Assembly: GCA_019750135.1 (NCBI GenBank)
Contig: JAIEOV010000011.1
Location: 34,798 to 98,797, forward strand
Reading direction: 5' to 3'
Source: Reyranella sp.
GTDB lineage: Bacteria; Pseudomonadota; Alphaproteobacteria; Reyranellales; Reyranellaceae
DNA length: 64,000 bases
Shown here: in pieces, positions 37,295 through 46,572 of the stretch
Layout of the letters: each line of letters starts with the position of its first letter
Position numbering within the stretch: position 1 is the first letter of the stretch
Translations under genes and position numbers: made by a program
Notes under the pieces: model-generated
What the model was told of the DNA's origin: nothing
The model's input: the letters and a program-made list of their open reading frames with translations, nothing else
The model's database searches: none

Positions 37295-38248
37295 ATGGCC
37301 CGGGCCTTCGCCTCGCAGGCGGATATGGCGGAGAAGAAGATCACCTTCAGCCGCCTGTCGGAGCATGCTTACGCCTTCACCGCCGAGGGCGATCCCAACA
37401 CCGGCATCGTGGTCGGCGACGATGCGGTGCTGGTGGTCGATGCGCAGGCGACGCCGAAGATGGCGCACAAGGTCATCGAGTACATCCGCACTGTCACCGA
37501 CAAGCCGATCAAGTACGTCGTGCTCTCGCACTATCACGCGGTGCGCGTGCTGGGCGCCACGGGCTTCGAGCCGCAGCACATCATCTGCAGCGAGGCCACG
37601 CGCGAGATGATCGTCGAGCGCGGCGCGCAGGACTACAAGTCGGAGCTGCAGCGCTTCCCGCGCCTGTTCGACGCCGCCGAGACCATCCCCGGCCTGACCT
37701 GGCCCACCATTACCTTCGCAGATCGCATGTCGCTGTGGCTGGGCAAGCTGCAGGTCGACATCATCCTTGCCGGCCGCGGGCACACCAAGGGCGACACGAT
37801 CGTCTGGCTGCCCGAGGAGCGCACCTTGTTCAGCGGCGACCTCGTCGAATACGGCGCCACGCCGTACGCCGGCGACGCCCACTACAAGGACTGGCCCGAG
37901 ACCCTGCAGAAGCTGCGCGACCTCAAGGCGCTGGCATTGGTGCCGGGCCGCGGCGATGCGCTGATGGGCGAGGGCGCCGTCGAGGAAGGCATCGCCGGCA
38001 CGCAGGCCTTCCTGAGCGACCTCTATAATGCGGTGTCGCGCAGCGCCGAGGCGGGCGATTCGCTGAAACAGGCCTACGACAAGGCGATGACCGCCCTGCA
38101 GCCGCGCTACGGCAACTGGGTGATCTTCGAGCACTGCATGCCGTTCGATGTGTCGCGCGCCTACGACGAGGCCAAGGGCCTCGACCATCCGCGCATCTGG
38201 ACCGCCGAGCGCGACATCGAGATGTGGTCGGCGCTGGAGAAGGCGTGA
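37295..38248 (+). CDS. Metallo-beta-lactamase-fold protein with incomplete metal motif
   Basis: 317 aa. The MBL fold is seen in NTGIVVGDDAVLVVDAQATP, VVLSHYHAVRVLGA, LAGRGHTKGDTIVWLPE and LFSGDLVEYGATPY. The canonical HxHxDH is replaced by HYHAVR, so the Asp and third His of metal site 2 are missing, while GHTKGD and SGD remain. Family relatives (glyoxalase II/quinoprotein-relay type) need both sites for hydrolysis; this one may bind one metal or act otherwise. It has its own ribosome binding site and a hairpin after the stop. Confidence 0.85.
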   Translation: MARAFASQADMAEKKITFSRLSEHAYAFTAEGDPNTGIVVGDDAVLVVDAQATPKMAHKVIEYIRTVTDKPIKYVVLSHYHAVRVLGATGFEPQHIICSEATREMIVERGAQDYKSELQRFPRLFDAAETIPGLTWPTITFADRMSLWLGKLQVDIILAGRGHTKGDTIVWLPEERTLFSGDLVEYGATPYAGDAHYKDWPETLQKLRDLKALALVPGRGDALMGEGAVEEGIAGTQAFLSDLYNAVSRSAEAGDSLKQAYDKAMTALQPRYGNWVIFEHCMPFDVSRAYDEAKGLDHPRIWTAERDIEMWSALEKA

Positions 38249-38256
38249 TGCTGGGA

Positions 38257-38314
38257 GCGCGCACTCCGTGGCGCAATCATTCTCATGATTTATGAGCGCC
38301 ACGGAGTGGCGCGC
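38257..38314. repeat. Intergenic hairpin repeat
   Basis: GCGCGCACTCCGTGGCGC (38257-38274) and GCGCCACGGAGTGGCGCGC (38296-38314) are inverted copies differing by one base insertion, separated by a 21-nt AT-rich loop. There is no T-run, so it is a REP-like palindrome rather than a clear terminator. It begins 8 nt after the MBL stop and ends 8 nt before the monooxygenase start, so the latter's ribosome binding site would lie in or next to the structure. Confidence 0.8.
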
Positions 38315-38322
38315 CCCCAGCA

Positions 38323-39909
38323 ATGAGTTCTTACACTTACAAGCACTACCCCTACCGCCGTCCGCCCGAGCTCGACGGCAAGGCCGCGCGCCGGCCGGTG
38401 GTCATCGTCGGCGCCGGCATGGCGGGGCCGACCTTGGCGCTGGAGCTCGCGGCGCGCGGGGTGCCGGCGGTGGTGCTCGACGAGGACGACACGGTCAGCT
38501 TCGGCAGCCGCTCGATCTGCCAGGCCAAGCACAGTCTCGAAGTGTGGGACCGCTTCGGCATCGCCCAGCGCATGGTCGACAAGGGCATCACCTGGGAGCA
38601 GGGCGAGGTCTATCTCCGCGACCAACCTGTCTACCGCTTCAACCTGCAGCCTGAACCCGGCCACAAGTTCCCGGCGTTCGTGAACCTGCAGCAGTACTAC
38701 GTCGAGGAATTCCTGTACGAACGCTGCCTCGCCGAGCCTGCGATCGAGATGCGCGTCCGCAGCAAGGTCGTCGGCGTCGCGCCGCACGGCGATCACGTCG
38801 CGGTCGAAGTCGAGACGCCAGACGGCCGCTACACGCTCGAGGCCGAGTGGCTGATCGCGTGCGACGGCGTGCGCAGCCCGGTGCGCCACATGCTCGGTCT
38901 GGCGTTCGAGGGCGAGGTCTTTCACGATCAATTTCTGATCGCCGACATCCGCCTGCTCGACGAACTGCCCAAGGAGCGGCGCTTCTGGTTCTACCCGCCG
39001 TTCCATCCCACTAATTCGGTGCTGCTGCACCGCCAGGCCGACAACGTGCTGCGTGCCGACTTCCAGCTCGGCCACGACGCTGATGCCGAGGAGGAGAAGA
39101 AGCCCGAGAACGTCGACCGCCGGCTGCGCCTGATGTTCGGCCCCGAAGCGCGCTGGGAGCACGAGTGGACCAGCGTCTACACCTTCACCTGCCGGATGAT
39201 GCAGCGCTTCGTGCATGGCCGCGTGATCTTTGCCGGCGATGCCGCCCACGTCGTCTCGCCGTTCGGCGCGCGCGGCGGGAACGGCGCGATCGCCGATGTC
39301 GACAACCTCGCCTGGAAGCTTGCCCTGGTCGTTGGCGGCAAGGCGCCCGAGGCGTTGCTCGATTCCTACGACAGCGAGCGCCGGGCGGCGGCGCGCGAGA
39401 ACATCCTCAATTCGACGCGCAGCACCGATTTCATCACGCCCAAGTTCCCGGCGTCGCGCGCCTTCCGCGACGCCGCGCTCGCCCTGGCGCGCGACTTTCC
39501 CTTTGCCCGCGCCCTGATCAACAGCGGTCGCCTGTCGGTGCCGACGCAGCAGGCCGAGTCGCCAATCGACACGCCGGACCGCGACGGCGACTGGGTCGGC
39601 GGCCCGGGGCCGGGGCGGGCGATGCTCGACGCGCCGCTCGGTAACGGCTGGCTGATCGACCGGCTGGGCCGCGACTTCAGCCTGCTGACGTTCGGCGAGG
39701 GCCAGGTCGAGCCGCCCGAGGGCGTCACCGGCGTCGCGATCGCCGGCAATGGCCTGGCCTGGCGGCGCTACGACGCGCGCCCGGGGACGACCTATTTGAT
39801 CCGCCCCGATCGCTATGTCACGGCGCGTTGGCGCAGCCATGATCCCGCTGCTGTCGTCGCCGCCCTCGATCGGGCCCAAGGGCGCAACATGGGCAGGAGC
39901 CACGCATGA
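38323..39909 (+). CDS. FAD-dependent aromatic-type monooxygenase (PheA/TfdB family)
   Basis: Class A flavoprotein hydroxylase, 528 aa. ADP-binding GxGxxG: VVIVGAGMAGPTLALELAARG. DG motif: WLIACDGVRSPVRHMLGLAFEG. FAD pyrophosphate GD motif: VIFAGDAAHVVSPFGARGGNGAIAD, followed by DNLAWKLALV. The C-terminal thioredoxin-like domain lies around residues 425-520. Homologues hydroxylate phenols or 3-hydroxyphenylpropionate; no ring-cleavage genes are adjacent, so the substrate is open. It overlaps the DUF2783 gene by 4 nt. Confidence 0.92.
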   Translation: MSSYTYKHYPYRRPPELDGKAARRPVVIVGAGMAGPTLALELAARGVPAVVLDEDDTVSFGSRSICQAKHSLEVWDRFGIAQRMVDKGITWEQGEVYLRDQPVYRFNLQPEPGHKFPAFVNLQQYYVEEFLYERCLAEPAIEMRVRSKVVGVAPHGDHVAVEVETPDGRYTLEAEWLIACDGVRSPVRHMLGLAFEGEVFHDQFLIADIRLLDELPKERRFWFYPPFHPTNSVLLHRQADNVLRADFQLGHDADAEEEKKPENVDRRLRLMFGPEARWEHEWTSVYTFTCRMMQRFVHGRVIFAGDAAHVVSPFGARGGNGAIADVDNLAWKLALVVGGKAPEALLDSYDSERRAAARENILNSTRSTDFITPKFPASRAFRDAALALARDFPFARALINSGRLSVPTQQAESPIDTPDRDGDWVGGPGPGRAMLDAPLGNGWLIDRLGRDFSLLTFGEGQVEPPEGVTGVAIAGNGLAWRRYDARPGTTYLIRPDRYVTARWRSHDPAAVVAALDRAQGRNMGRSHA

Positions 39910-40097
39910 CAGCCTTGCGACGAACCTTGAACCTCGCCCGGCCCGACGACATCTACAACGCCATCGTCGACGCCCATAAGGGACTGAGCGACGAGCAGTG
40001 CCGCGACTTCGACGCGCGGCTGATCCTGCTGCTGGTCAATCACATCGGCGACGAAGCCGTGATCCGCGAAGCATTGAAGGAGGCCGCCGCGACATGA
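39906..40097 (+). CDS. DUF2783 small protein
   Basis: 63-aa acidic helical protein (LARPDDIYNAIVDAHKGLSDEQ; FDARLILLLVNHIGDEAVIREALKEAA). It matches DUF2783, small proteins typically encoded immediately after FAD monooxygenases, as here with ATGA overlap on both sides. A partner role is inferred from this conserved position only. Confidence 0.85.
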   Translation: MTALRRTLNLARPDDIYNAIVDAHKGLSDEQCRDFDARLILLLVNHIGDEAVIREALKEAAAT

Positions 40098-40594
40098 ACG
40101 ACAAGGGTCCCGTTGCCGCTGTCACCGTCCGGCTGGCGACGGTGGACGATGTCGAGCTGCTGCATCGCTTCTCGGTCGATCTCGCGAGCTACGAGGACGA
40201 GCCCGACTCCGTCACCGCCACGCCACAGTCGCTGGCGCGCGACGGTTTCGGCAAGGATCCGCAATTCGCCGCCCTGATCGCCGAGCGGGCCGGCGCGCCC
40301 GTGGGTTTCGTACTCTACACCTTCAACTACTCGGTATGGACCGCCGCGCGCGGCATCTTCATCGAGGACATCTGGGTGGTGCCCGAGGAGCGCCGCGGCG
40401 GCGTGGCGCGCGCGCTGATGCAGGCGCTGGCGCAGGAGTGCGTCGCCAAAGGATACAAGCGCATCGACCTCAACGTGCTCGACTGGAACCCGGCCCGCGC
40501 CTTTTACGAACGCCTGGGCTTCAAGTGGATCCGGAACTGGCTGCCGTACCGCCTGAGCGGCGAGGCGTTGGAAAGGCTGGCCTCGCCATCCTGA
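40094..40594 (+). CDS. GNAT-family N-acetyltransferase
   Basis: 166 aa, cytoplasmic. Acetyl-CoA loop WVVPEERRGGVARALMQAL (the R/Q-x-x-G-x-A motif), beta-bulge strand IFIEDIWVVPEE, and the C-terminal LNVLDWNPARAFYERLGFK typical of GNATs. Substrate unknown. Last gene of the FAD monooxygenase-DUF2783 operon, with ATGA overlap. Confidence 0.92.
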   Translation: MNDKGPVAAVTVRLATVDDVELLHRFSVDLASYEDEPDSVTATPQSLARDGFGKDPQFAALIAERAGAPVGFVLYTFNYSVWTAARGIFIEDIWVVPEERRGGVARALMQALAQECVAKGYKRIDLNVLDWNPARAFYERLGFKWIRNWLPYRLSGEALERLASPS

Positions 40595-40730
40595 CCGCAC
40601 GTCGGGTGAAGTATACGGAGGTCTAATCGCTGCAGACGAATGTGCGATGGCTGCAGCGTGCGCATCGGCTCAGGTTGTGATGGAGGGCAGGACATCTGGT
40701 GCCTGTCCGCATCCGCCGAGGGCAGCTGCC

Positions 40731-41324
40731 ATGAATCGCTACGTCGTCCTGCCGATCGCCCTGTCCGTCATCTTCTGTTGCGGATCGGCGATGGCGCAGA
40801 TCGTCGGCCAAGACCCCACCCTGACGTCGCCCCTGGGCGTGACATCGCCCTTGGGGCTGGGGCCCGGTATGCCGGTCGCGCCCACAGGCATTCCCATGGG
40901 AGCGACCGAGCTTGCTTCGCCCGGCATCGGCCCGCCGCCGGACATGTCGTCGACGGCAATGCCCACCGGCTCGGTATTCGATGGTGGGGGCATGACGACA
41001 ATGACCGGTGGGAACGTCCCGACGACCGTGGTCGGCGCCATGACGAATCCCTCGACATCTGCGTCTGCGCCAATGCCGATGACCTCGCTGCAGACCGTTG
41101 GCCGGTTGGGGATTCCTCTCGGCTCCGTCGAGCTTGGCGGTGGCGGCCTTAGTCCGCTACCCGATCCGGTGCCCGCCCTCGTGCCCATGGCCGAGCCGGC
41201 CGCACCGCCCGCCTTGGTGGCCCCGACCGTCATGGCGCCGGCGGCGATGGCGGCGCCGGCAGCGACCTGCGTGACCACGTCAGTTCCCTCCGCTGGCGCG
41301 GCCACGGCGCCGGGCGGCTGCTGA
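40731..41324 (+). CDS. Secreted Pro/Ala/Met-rich low-complexity protein
   Basis: 197 aa. A clear signal peptide (MNRYVVLPIALSVIFCCGSAMA) is followed by a chain of Pro, Ala, Met, Gly, Ser and Thr with short repeats such as TSPLGVTSPLGL and PVAPTGIPMGATE, ending ATAPGGC. No domain is recognised. Start 40731 is chosen over an upstream in-frame 40647, because the signal peptide begins here. It precedes an RND efflux operon by 18 nt and may be co-transcribed. An 8-bp palindrome, CGCTGCAG / CTGCAGCG (40628-40635 and 40651-40658), lies upstream. Confidence 0.65.
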   Translation: MNRYVVLPIALSVIFCCGSAMAQIVGQDPTLTSPLGVTSPLGLGPGMPVAPTGIPMGATELASPGIGPPPDMSSTAMPTGSVFDGGGMTTMTGGNVPTTVVGAMTNPSTSASAPMPMTSLQTVGRLGIPLGSVELGGGGLSPLPDPVPALVPMAEPAAPPALVAPTVMAPAAMAAPAATCVTTSVPSAGAATAPGGC

Positions 41325-41342
41325 GAGCGACGAGGTGCTGCG

Positions 41343-42521
41343 ATGCGAAGAACCAGCAAGGTGGCCACTATCGGCCTCGTTGCCGCCATGGTGGCGGGTG
41401 GCGGGCTTGCCGCGGCTCATCGATGGAACGCTGAGCACGGGCCGGCCTCTGTTCCGGTAGCCGCCACGGTGCCGGTCGTCGCGGGCACGGTCAAACGTGG
41501 CGACGTGCCGATCTACCTGCGCGGCGTCGGCACGGTGATCGCCTACAACACGGTGGTGGTGCGCAGCCAGATACAGGGCCAGCTGACGCGCATTGCCTTC
41601 ACCGAAGGCCAGGCCGTGCATGCCGGCGACCTTCTGGCCGAGATCGATCCGCGTCCCTTCCACGCCCAACTTGACCAGGTGACGGCCATGCGCGACCGCG
41701 ATCGCGCCCAGCTCGCCAACGCCCAAGCCAACCTCGGGCGCTACGCCGATCTCGGTGCCAAGGGGTGGGCGAGTCAGCAGCTCGTCGATACCCAGAAGGC
41801 GCAGGTCGCGCAGCTCACCAGCGCCATCAAAGCCGATGAGGCCCTGATCGAGGCGGCGTCCGTCCAGCTCGGCTACACCCGGCTCACCTCGCCGATCAAC
41901 GGCATCACCGGCGTGCGCCAGATCGACATCGGCAACATCATCCATCCGACCGACGCCAACGGCCTGGTGGTCGTCACCCAGATCGAGCCGATCTCGGTGA
42001 TCTTCACCTTGCCCGAGACCGACCTGCCGCAGATCCAGCAGCAGATGGCACGCGGGCCGCTCTCGGTGCTGGCCTACAGCCAGGACGACACGATCGAGCT
42101 CGATCGCGGCCGGCTCGCCCTGCTCGACAACGAGATCCTGCAGACGACCGGCACGGTCCGCCTGAAAGCCGAGTTTGCCAACACGGCGCACCGGCTGTGG
42201 CCGGGCGAGCTGATCAATATCTGGCTGCAACTGGAAGTCCGCCACGATGGCCTGACCGTGGCCGCCTCGGCCGTGCAGCAGGGACCGCAAGGCGCCTACG
42301 TCTATGTTATCGGGCCGGACAGCACGGTGGCGCTGCGGCCGATCACGGTTGGCGAGGTGAGCGGCGGACAGGCGCTGATCACCGCCGGGCTTTCGGGCGG
42401 CGAGCAGGTCGTGGTCGACGGACAGTATCGCCTGCAGGCGGGCAGTCGCGTCACGCTCCTGCATGGCAAGGCAGCCGAGGATGCGGCGGCGCAGAGCCTG
42501 CAACGCACGCCCATCCCATGA
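41343..42521 (+). CDS. RND efflux periplasmic adaptor (MdtA/AcrA-like membrane fusion protein)
   Basis: 392 aa. N-terminal membrane anchor/signal (VATIGLVAAMVAGGG), barrel-sandwich lipoyl halves (TVVVRSQIQGQLTRIAFTEG, VHAGDLLAEIDPRPF), alpha-hairpin (LDQVTAMRDRDRAQLANAQANL...VDTQKAQVAQL), second lipoyl half (LTSPINGITGVRQIDIGN), and beta-barrel VVTQIEPISVIFTLPETDL. It links an inner-membrane RND pump to an outer-membrane channel that is not in the window. It overlaps the pump gene by ATGA. Confidence 0.94.
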   Translation: MRRTSKVATIGLVAAMVAGGGLAAAHRWNAEHGPASVPVAATVPVVAGTVKRGDVPIYLRGVGTVIAYNTVVVRSQIQGQLTRIAFTEGQAVHAGDLLAEIDPRPFHAQLDQVTAMRDRDRAQLANAQANLGRYADLGAKGWASQQLVDTQKAQVAQLTSAIKADEALIEAASVQLGYTRLTSPINGITGVRQIDIGNIIHPTDANGLVVVTQIEPISVIFTLPETDLPQIQQQMARGPLSVLAYSQDDTIELDRGRLALLDNEILQTTGTVRLKAEFANTAHRLWPGELINIWLQLEVRHDGLTVAASAVQQGPQGAYVYVIGPDSTVALRPITVGEVSGGQALITAGLSGGEQVVVDGQYRLQAGSRVTLLHGKAAEDAAAQSLQRTPIP

Positions 42522-45500
42522 ACCTCTCGGCCCCCTTCATTGCCCGTCCGATCGCGACGGTGATGCTGATGGTCGGCGTGTTGCTGGCCGGACTGGCGGC
42601 CTATCCGCTGCTGCCGGTGGCCTCGCTGCCCAACGTCAACTATCCGACGCTCCAGGTGACCGCCCAGCTTCCCGGCGCCGATCCGCAGACCATGGCGTCG
42701 TCGGTGGCGACGCCGCTCGAGCTGCAGTTCGGGCAGATCCCGGGCCTGGTACAGATGACCTCGGCGAGCGCGCTGGGCTTCACCCAGATCACCCTGCAGT
42801 TCGACCTCGGCCGCGCGATCGACGGGGCGGCGACCGACACCTTGTCGGCCATCAACGCCGCATCGGCGCAACTGCCAATCGGGCTGCCGTATCCACCGAC
42901 CATCCGCAAGGTGAACCCGGCCGACACGCCGATCCTGGTGCTCGCCGTCACCTCCGACAGCCTGCCGCTCACCGTGGTCGACGCCTACGCCGAGAACATC
43001 CTGGTCCAGAAGATCTCGCAGATCCCCGGCGTCGGCATCGTCGGCGTCGGCGGCCAGCAGAAGCCCGCGATCCGCGTCCAGCTCGATCCCCAGGCGCTCG
43101 CCTCGCGCGGCATCAGCCTGGAGGATGCGCGCAACGTCATCGCCCAGGCCAATGTGGACATGCCGCGCGGCACGCTGAACGGTCCGCGGCAGACCTACAC
43201 CATCAACACCAACGACCAGCTGCTCGACCCGGAGGCCTACAATTCGCTGATCCTGGCCTATCGCAACGGTTCGCCGGTGCGCGTGCGCGACGTCGGCAAG
43301 GCTATCGACGGGCCGGAGAACAACCTGGTGGCGGGCTGGTACAACCACAAGCGCGCGGTCATCCTGGCCATCCAGCGCCAGCCGGGCGCCAACGTCATCG
43401 ACACCGTCGCGCGGGTGAAGGCGGCGTTGCCGGTGCTCCAGGCATCGGTGCCGGCGTCCCTCAAGGTCGATGTCATCTCCGACCGCACCGAGACGATCCG
43501 CGCCTCGATCAGCGACGTGCAATTCACCCTCGGGCTCACCGTGGCCCTGGTGGTGATGGTGATCTTCCTGTTCCTGCGCAACGTCTGGGCGACGATCATC
43601 CCCGCCGTCACCGTGCCGCTGTCCCTGATCGGCACGTTCGCCGTGCTCTACGAGCTGGGCTACAGCCTCGACAATCTGTCGCTGATGGCGCTGTCGATCG
43701 CCGTCGGATTCGTGGTCGACGACGCCGTGGTCGTCATCGAGAACACGGTCCGCCACCTGGAGCAAGGCGCGTCGCCGGTCCAGGCGGCCCTGGCCGGCGC
43801 CAGCGAGATCGGCTTCACCATCGTCTCGATCACCCTGTCGCTGATCGCGGTCTTCATCCCGCTGTTCCTGATGGGCGGCTATGTCGGGCTGCTGTTCCGC
43901 GAATTCGCCGTCGCGGTCAGCGTGTCGCTGGTTCTGTCGCTGGCGATCTCGCTGACCCTGACGCCGATGATGTGCGCGCGCCTGCTGAAGCCGCACGACC
44001 GGGAGGTCAGTCATGGCCGGCTGTACCGGCTCTCCGAGCGCGCCTTCGACGGGCTGCTCGGCCTCTATGAGGCCGGGCTGACGGTGGTGCTGCGCCATCG
44101 CCTGGTGACGCTGCTGGTCATGCTCGGCACGGTGGCGCTGACCGGCTGGCTCTATGTCGTCATTCCCAAGGGCTTCTTCCCGCAGCAGGACACCGGCCTG
44201 ATCCTGGGCCTGAGCGAGGCGGCACAGGACATCTCGTACCCAGCCATGGTGCAGCGCCAGCAGGCCGTGATCGACGCCGTGCTCAAGGATCCGGCCGTCG
44301 CTTCGGTCGGCTCGGCGATCGGCGCCGGCGGCGGCACCACCACCCTCAACAGCGGGCGCGTGTTCATCGCGCTGAAGCCGTACGACCAGCGCGATGCGAC
44401 GGCCGACCAAGTCATCCGCGGCCTGCAGGCGCGGCTCGCCAAGGTCGAGGGCATCACGCTCTACATGCAGGCGGCCCAGGACATCACCGTCGGCGCAAGG
44501 CTAGCCAAGACGCAGTACCAGCTCACCCTGTCCGACGCCGATCCCGGCGAGCTCGAGCACTGGGCCGAGCTCTATCTCGACAAGATGAAGGCCATTCCCG
44601 GCATCGCCGACCTCACGACCGACCAGGAGAATGCCGGCCCGCTGCTCGACATCGTCGTCAACCGCGAGGTCGCGTCGAGCTACGGCATCCTGCCGGCGAC
44701 GGTGGAAACACGCTCAACGACGCCTTCGGCCAGCGCATCGTGTCGACCATGTTCACCATGCTCAACCAGTACCACGTCATCCTGGAGGTGCCGCCGCGCT
44801 TCCAGAACGGTCCGGAGGCGTTGAGCGATATCTATGTGCGTTCGGCCGCGGGCCAGCAGGTGCCGCTCAAGACCTTGACCAAGAGCGCCGTGAAGGTATC
44901 GCCGCTCGTGGTCAACCATCAGGGCCAGTTCCCCTCGGTGACGATTTCCTTCAACCTCGCGCCGGGGGTCGCGATCGGAGACGCCGTTGCCGCCATCCAG
45001 CAGGTCGCGCACCAGCTCGGCGCGCCCGCGTCGCTCGCCACCAGCTTCCAGGGCAATGCCCAAGCCTTCCAGGCGTCGTTGTCCAGCACGCCGCTGCTGA
45101 TCCTGGCCGCCCTGGTCGTGATCTATCTCATCCTCGGCATCCTCTACGAGAGCGCCATCCATCCCGTGACCATCCTGTCGACGCTGCCATCGGCGGGCGT
45201 GGGCGCGCTGCTGATACTGATGGCGGCAGGCTTCGACCTCAGCGTCATCGCCCTGGTCGGCATCATCCTGCTGATCGGCATCGTCAAGAAGAACGGCATC
45301 ATGCTGGTCGACTTCGCGCTGCAGGCCGAGCGGCAGCAGGGACTGTCCCCCGAGCAGGCGATCTACCAGGCCTGCATCCAGCGCTTCCGGCCGATCCTGA
45401 TGACGACCATGGCGGCTCTGTTGGGCGCCGTGCCGTTGATGCTGGGCAGCGGCGCCGGATCGGAGATCCGCCAGCCGCTGGGCTACGCGATCGTCGGCGG

Positions 45501-45630
45501 CCTCGTCGTCAGCCAGCTGATGACGCTCTACACGACGCCCGTGGTGTTCCTCTATCTCGACCGGCTGCGCCGGCGCCAACCGACAAAAGCCGGCAATCCG
45601 GCGCAAGCGAGCGCGTCGAGGAACCCATAG
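42518..45630 (+). pseudogene. RND multidrug efflux transporter (MdtB/MdtC-like), frameshifted
   Basis: Homotrimeric proton-drug antiporter of ~1036 residues if intact. It opens NLSAPFIARPIATVMLMVGVLL, with porter-domain NYPTLQVTAQLPGADPQTM and TM4 GFVVDDAVVVIENTVRHL carrying the proton-relay Asp pair. The first frame stays homologous to about 44706 (...YGILPATVE), then turns to low-complexity and stops at 44824. The downstream part resumes one frame back from 44707 (NTLNDAFGQR...MFTMLNQYHVILEVPP) and continues to 45630, through TM10 (IVKKNGIMLVDF). The junction GTGGAAACACG would read correctly with one more base (GTG GAA AAC ACG), i.e. a single-base loss in an A-run. Confidence 0.88.
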
Positions 45631-45690
45631 ATCATCGATATGCACGGGAGCCAACTCCGCTTCCCGGCAGAACGATGAAAGGTCCCTCAA

Positions 45691-46011
45691 ATGACAAAGC
45701 TCACTTCTCTGTCCGTCGCGGCGGTCACAGCCCTGGTGGTCGGTCTCGGCTTCGCCGCGACCGGCAATGCCCAGACCCCCATGGAGTCTCCCATGGCGTC
45801 GCCGATGAGCGACCAGGAGTACTGCCACCTGCTCGCCGCGACATACTCGGGCGGCTACTACGACGGCGTCTTCAAGTACGGCCGCTCGGACGTCGGCAAC
45901 GCGACCGCCGTCGCCATCGCCCAGTGCCTCGAGGGCGACGCCAAGCCGGCGATCCCGGTGCTCGTGCAGAAGCTGCACGATGAAGGCATGCCCGTGCCGG
46001 CCCGTGGATGA
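45691..46011 (+). CDS. Small secreted protein of unknown function
   Basis: 106 aa with a signal peptide (TKLTSLSVAAVTALVVGLGF...NAQ), a short Met/Pro/Ser repeat (PMESPMASPMSD) and a ~65-residue domain with two cysteines (EYCHLLA..., IAQCLEGD) that could form one disulfide. I do not recognise the family. AAAGG lies 9 nt before the ATG. It lies 60 nt after the efflux pump gene and upstream of an AraC regulator. Confidence 0.75.
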   Translation: MTKLTSLSVAAVTALVVGLGFAATGNAQTPMESPMASPMSDQEYCHLLAATYSGGYYDGVFKYGRSDVGNATAVAIAQCLEGDAKPAIPVLVQKLHDEGMPVPARG

Positions 46012-46170
46012 TGGAAAAGACGGGCTTCGCCGCCGCGGTCTGCATCGGCTCGGCGGCGAAGCGTCGCCAACCAATGTATGAGTGCTTCACACCAATGCGG
46101 CCTCCGATGCGATCTCTCGCAGGACTAGATCTGATCCGTCCTGCCTGCGGGACAGTCGGAGGTCGCATCC

Positions 46171-46572
46171 ATGTCAATCGTCGATCAGGGCATAGTGGTC
46201 CAGCGGGGCCAAGCGCTGGCCAAGGGCGGTCTCGCGCCCTGGCAGCAGCGCGCCGTCACGGCCTATGTCGAAGAGCATCTCGCCGAGCCGATCGCGCTCT
46301 GCACGCTGGCGCGGCTGGCCCGGCTCAGCCCGTACTACTTCTGTCGGGCCTTCAAGCGCTCGCTCGGGATGCCGCCGCATCGCTATCACAGCAACCGGCG
46401 CATCGAGCACGCCAAGCTTCTGCTGGCGCAGCCCGAGGCGTCAGTGACCGATATCGGACGGCGCGTCGGCTACGGCGAGACGAGCTCGTTCACGACCGCC
46501 TTCCACAAGGCGACCGGCATCACGCCGACCGCCTATCGCCGGAGCCTCACTTCTTTTGGGATAGCCCCATGA
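46171..46572 (+). CDS. AraC-family transcriptional regulator (DNA-binding domain only)
   Basis: 133 aa, consisting almost entirely of the C-terminal double helix-turn-helix: LCTLARLARLSPYYFCRAFKRSLG, PHRYHSNRRIEHAKLLL, SVTDIGRRVGYGETSSFTTAFHKATGITPTAYRR. No ligand-binding domain is present, as in MarA/SoxS-type regulators. CGGAGGTCG upstream gives a good ribosome binding site. It could control the neighbouring efflux genes (inference from position). Its end overlaps the convergent thioesterase gene by 26 nt. Confidence 0.92.
   Translation: MSIVDQGIVVQRGQALAKGGLAPWQQRAVTAYVEEHLAEPIALCTLARLARLSPYYFCRAFKRSLGMPPHRYHSNRRIEHAKLLLAQPEASVTDIGRRVGYGETSSFTTAFHKATGITPTAYRRSLTSFGIAP

Noticed and set aside
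44700..44712. Programmed -1 frameshift in the RND gene
   Set aside because: The tRNAs decoding GTG GAA cannot re-pair one base back, and no slippery heptamer is present; a deletion or read error is simpler.
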